Shown here piece by piece: positions 37,211-39,538 of a stretch of DNA of 39,538 nt. The first letter of the stretch is position 1. Each line of letters opens with the position of its first letter. Origin of the DNA: Methylophilaceae bacterium (lineage in GTDB: Bacteria; Pseudomonadota; Gammaproteobacteria; Burkholderiales; Methylophilaceae); NCBI GenBank assembly GCA_014190615.1, contig BJGS01000003.1, positions 1 through 39,538 on the forward strand, given 5' to 3'. The translations under genes and the position numbers were made by a program. A model generated the notes under the pieces. It saw nothing but the letters and a program-made list of their open reading frames with translations. It was not told the DNA's origin and did no database searches.

Positions 37211-38068
37211 ATGAGCTGGTTAAAAAATGTCATACCTCCAAAAATAAAACATATTGTTGGAAGTGTTTCTAAAAAAAATATCCCCGAAGGTTTATGGTGT
37301 AAATGTTCTTCATGCCAAGCGGTACTTTATCGAACAGATCTTGAGCAAAGCATGGAAGTATGCCCAAAATGTTCTTTCCATAACCGTATTTCTGCACGCA
37401 TACGAATAGATACCTTATTAGAGAAAGAAAAAAGAAAAGAAATAGGCGCACAAATTCAACCTTTAGATACTCTTAAGTTTAACGATACGCAAAGTTATGC
37501 AGATCGCATTAAATCATCACAGAAAGATCTGAATGAAAAAGATGCGATCGTTGTCATGCAAGGATTTATGGAAAACAAGCCTGTTGTCGTAGCCGCTTTT
37601 GAATTTAAATTTATGGGTGGTTCAATGGGTTCTGTCGTCGGTGAAAAATTTGTACGAGGTATTCAAGCCGCAATAAAAGCTAAGGCTACATTTATTTGTA
37701 TTTCTGCTAGCGGCGGGGCACGGATGCAAGAAGGGCTTTTGTCTCTGATGCAAATGGCAAAAACCAGTGCAGCATTAACAAAATTAAGTGAAGCAAAATT
37801 ACCTTTCTTTTCAATTCTTACCGATCCTACCATGGGCGGTGTTTCTGCAAGTTTTGCAATGCTAGGTGATATTATTATTGCTGAACCTAGAGCGTTGATC
37901 GGTTTTGCAGGTCCGCGTGTCATCGAACAAACCGTTCGTGAAAAATTACCTGAAGGTTTTCAGCGGTCTGAATTTCTTTTAACGCATGGCGCGATCGATA
38001 TGATTGTAGATCGACGCGATATGAAAAAGAAACTTGTCAATTTAATATCTAAATTATCTAAAAATTAA
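37211..38068 (+). CDS. accD: Acetyl-CoA carboxylase carboxyltransferase beta subunit
   Basis: Together with AccA it transfers the carboxyl group from biotin to acetyl-CoA, the committed step of fatty-acid synthesis. The 285-residue protein has the N-terminal four-cysteine zinc ribbon (Cys32/Cys35 and Cys51/Cys54 in CKCSSC and CPKC), the crotonase-like core with [25 protein letters not shown] for acyl-CoA binding, [16 protein letters not shown] and [12 protein letters not shown]. Typical length. It starts 16 bases after trpA and is followed by folC, the standard order. No anomaly. Confidence 0.97.
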   Translation: MSWLKNVIPPKIKHIVGSVSKKNIPEGLWCKCSSCQAVLYRTDLEQSMEVCPKCSFHNRISARIRIDTLLEKEKRKEIGAQIQPLDTLKFNDTQSYADRIKSSQKDLNEKDAIVVMQGFMENKPVVVAAFEFKFMGGSMGSVVGEKFVRGIQAAIKAKATFICISASGGARMQEGLLSLMQMAKTSAALTKLSEAKLPFFSILTDPTMGGVSASFAMLGDIIIAEPRALIGFAGPRVIEQTVREKLPEGFQRSEFLLTHGAIDMIVDRRDMKKKLVNLISKLSKN

Positions 38069-38102
38069 TTTAACGTCCTCTAAGCCTTTATTTAAACACC
38101 CT

Positions 38103-39359
38103 ATGACTCTTAAAGATTGGCTAGGGTATATCGAATCGATTCATCCTTCTTCGATTGATCTAACTTTGGATCGCATCAGGGTTGTGATTGATCGCCTGGA
38201 TATAAAAATTTCTGCTCCAGTGATTACTGTAGGTGGCACCAATGGCAAAGGTTCAACATGCGCTATTCTTGAATCCATCTATAAAACAGCTGGGTATAAA
38301 GTTGGATGCTATACCTCACCCCATTTCCTAGCGTTTAATGAGCGTATTAAAATCCAAGGTATTGAAGTTTCCGACGAACTTATTTGCGAAGCTTTTGAAA
38401 AAATTGAATCTGCAAGAGAAGGGGTGTCACTTACTTATTTTGAATACGGCACACTCGCGGCCATGATGATTTTTTCAGAAACAAGCATTGATATTATTAT
38501 TCTTGAAGTAGGTTTAGGCGGCAGATTGGATGCGGTAAATGTTTTTGATTCGGACTGTGCCATTGTAACGACTGTCGATCTTGATCATATGGATTATCTT
38601 GGCCATACACGTGAAGCCATTGGATTTGAGAAAGCAGGCATTTATCGGTCTCATAAACCGGCTATTTGTGGTGACTTAAATCCACCTCAGTCATTAATTG
38701 AATATTGTGAATCTATTCAGGCACCATTAAAATTAATAGGCCAGCATTTTGGTTATGAACTACATCATGATTCGTTTGATTTTTTAATTGAATCATCCTT
38801 TGTGATGAATCTACCTCTTCCTAAATTACAAGGAACGTTTCAGCTAAACAATGCAACAAGTGCTTTAATGGCTATAAAAATACTTGATGATAAATTACCT
38901 TTAAATGAAAGTGCAATTCAAAAAGGAATTACATCAACTTTATTACCTGGACGTTTTGAGGAAGTACAAACCAATCCTTCCTTAGTTTTTGACGTTGCTC
39001 ACAATCCCCAAGCGGCTTTATCTCTAAGTGATAATTTAAAAGCCCACGCCATACAAGGAAAAACCGTTGCAGTATTTTCAATTCTTAAAGATAAAGATAT
39101 TTCAGGTGTGATTAAAGCGCTCATTCATGATATTGATTATTGGTATATTGCTCAAATTGAGCACGAAAGGGCGGCAGACCTCGACACTATTTCTGGGGCT
39201 ATCAAAAATATCAGCCCAGTTTCTCTTGTGAAATCATGTAAAAACATTACTGAAGCTTATCAATTTGCATCCAAAGAAGTGGCTAGCAATGATAGAATAA
39301 TCGTATTCGGTTCTTTTTTTACAGTTGCCGATATTATGAAACTTATTCCTAAGTTATGA
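38103..39359 (+). CDS. folC: Folylpolyglutamate synthase / dihydrofolate synthase
   Basis: Adds glutamate to dihydropteroate and extends folate polyglutamate tails. The 418-residue Mur-ligase-family protein has the ATP loop GGTNGKGST (44-52), GCYTSPHFLAFNERIKI, LEVGLGGRLDAVNV, TTVDLDHMDYLGHTREAIGFEKAGI and FDVAHNPQA, all bifunctional FolC marks. It lies 34 bases after accD. Polyglutamylated folates are important if the host is a C1-using organism, but the gene is universal. Its stop overlaps the next start as ATGA. Confidence 0.97.
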   Translation: MTLKDWLGYIESIHPSSIDLTLDRIRVVIDRLDIKISAPVITVGGTNGKGSTCAILESIYKTAGYKVGCYTSPHFLAFNERIKIQGIEVSDELICEAFEKIESAREGVSLTYFEYGTLAAMMIFSETSIDIIILEVGLGGRLDAVNVFDSDCAIVTTVDLDHMDYLGHTREAIGFEKAGIYRSHKPAICGDLNPPQSLIEYCESIQAPLKLIGQHFGYELHHDSFDFLIESSFVMNLPLPKLQGTFQLNNATSALMAIKILDDKLPLNESAIQKGITSTLLPGRFEEVQTNPSLVFDVAHNPQAALSLSDNLKAHAIQGKTVAVFSILKDKDISGVIKALIHDIDYWYIAQIEHERAADLDTISGAIKNISPVSLVKSCKNITEAYQFASKEVASNDRIIVFGSFFTVADIMKLIPKL

Positions 39360-39538
39360 GCGAAGACAATTCAACACAACCCCAAGAAGATAAGCTGATT
39401 AGTCAAGCCAAGAAGAGGCTTTTAGGCGCGAGTGTTATTTTATTTATTCTTCTTATATCAGCTCCGTTTGTTCTAAAAAATCGCAATCAGGAAGGCCCCA
39501 CAGAGCCTATCAAAATTACCATGGAAAGTTCTCCCGTT
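39356..39538 (+). CDS. DedD-like inner-membrane protein, N-terminal 61 residues (cut by window end)
   Basis: The ORF begins with an ATG overlapping the folC stop and runs open to the last base. It is absent from the ORF track because it is incomplete. The visible part has a charged cytoplasmic N-terminus (SEDNSTQPQEDKLISQAKKR), one transmembrane helix (LLGASVILFILLISAPFVL) and the start of a periplasmic linker. This architecture, directly after folC, fits DedD, a divisome protein with a C-terminal SPOR domain that binds denuded peptidoglycan. The SPOR domain would lie outside the window, so the name rests on synteny and topology. Confidence 0.75.
   Translation, partial: MSEDNSTQPQEDKLISQAKKRLLGASVILFILLISAPFVLKNRNQEGPTEPIKITMESSPV

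Noticed and set aside
1-39538. Search for tRNA/rRNA genes, CRISPR arrays, insertion sequences, toxin-antitoxin pairs and defence genes
   Set aside because: None seen; intergenic gaps are all under 175 bases and genes are housekeeping or metabolic families.

Overview
The window is a compact, AT-rich chromosomal segment with about 32 protein-coding genes and no rRNA, tRNA, CRISPR array, insertion sequence, transposase or phage gene that I could see. Gene families and gene order point to a betaproteobacterium. The run leuC-leuD-leuB-asd-fimV-(ecfT)-truA-trpF-trpB-trpA-accD-folC-dedD, the yhdP-nitrilase-tldD cluster and the earP-efp pair are all typical of that class. Low GC, tiny intergenic gaps and many ATGA overlaps suggest a streamlined free-living species. 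A sensor kinase resembling MoxY makes a Methylophilales-type methylotroph (OM43/Methylopumilus-like) my best guess, but that is inference.

Layout. 1-1961 (+): 3' part of mfd and a small exported protein. 1973-7218 (-): a two-gene AddAB/RecB-type helicase-nuclease operon. 7263-9453 (+): greB, earP and efp; EF-P carries Arg32, the residue EarP rhamnosylates. 9456-17605 (-): acs, then yhdP, a nitrilase-family amidase and tldD. 17773-20132 (+): a MoxY/NarX-type sensor kinase and a LuxR-type response regulator, divergent from acs. 20118-22096 (-): a Rieske oxygenase alpha subunit overlapping an EamA permease. 22268-22866 (+): an unlisted 31-residue membrane peptide followed by a PuuD-like membrane protein, closed by a perfect palindromic hairpin. 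22933-26261 (+): argD-argF-argG. 26273-27113 (+): ppnP and yajQ. 27122-39538 (+): the long leu/asd/fimV/truA/trp/accD/folC block, ending in a dedD-like gene cut by the window edge.

How the genes work together. Most of the window is housekeeping: arginine, leucine, tryptophan and aspartate-family biosynthesis, fatty-acid and folate metabolism, transcription-coupled repair and stall rescue (mfd, greB, efp) and double-strand-break repair. The less ordinary parts are the 31-aa membrane peptide with its PuuD-like partner, an EcfT-like permease without its ATPases between fimV and truA, the MoxYX-like pair beside acs, and the Rieske/EamA couple. No large undescribed system such as a defence island or biosynthetic cluster is apparent. 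Three real starts are non-ATG (response regulator TTG, ecfT GTG, trpF TTG). No stretch over 300 bases lacks a gene.
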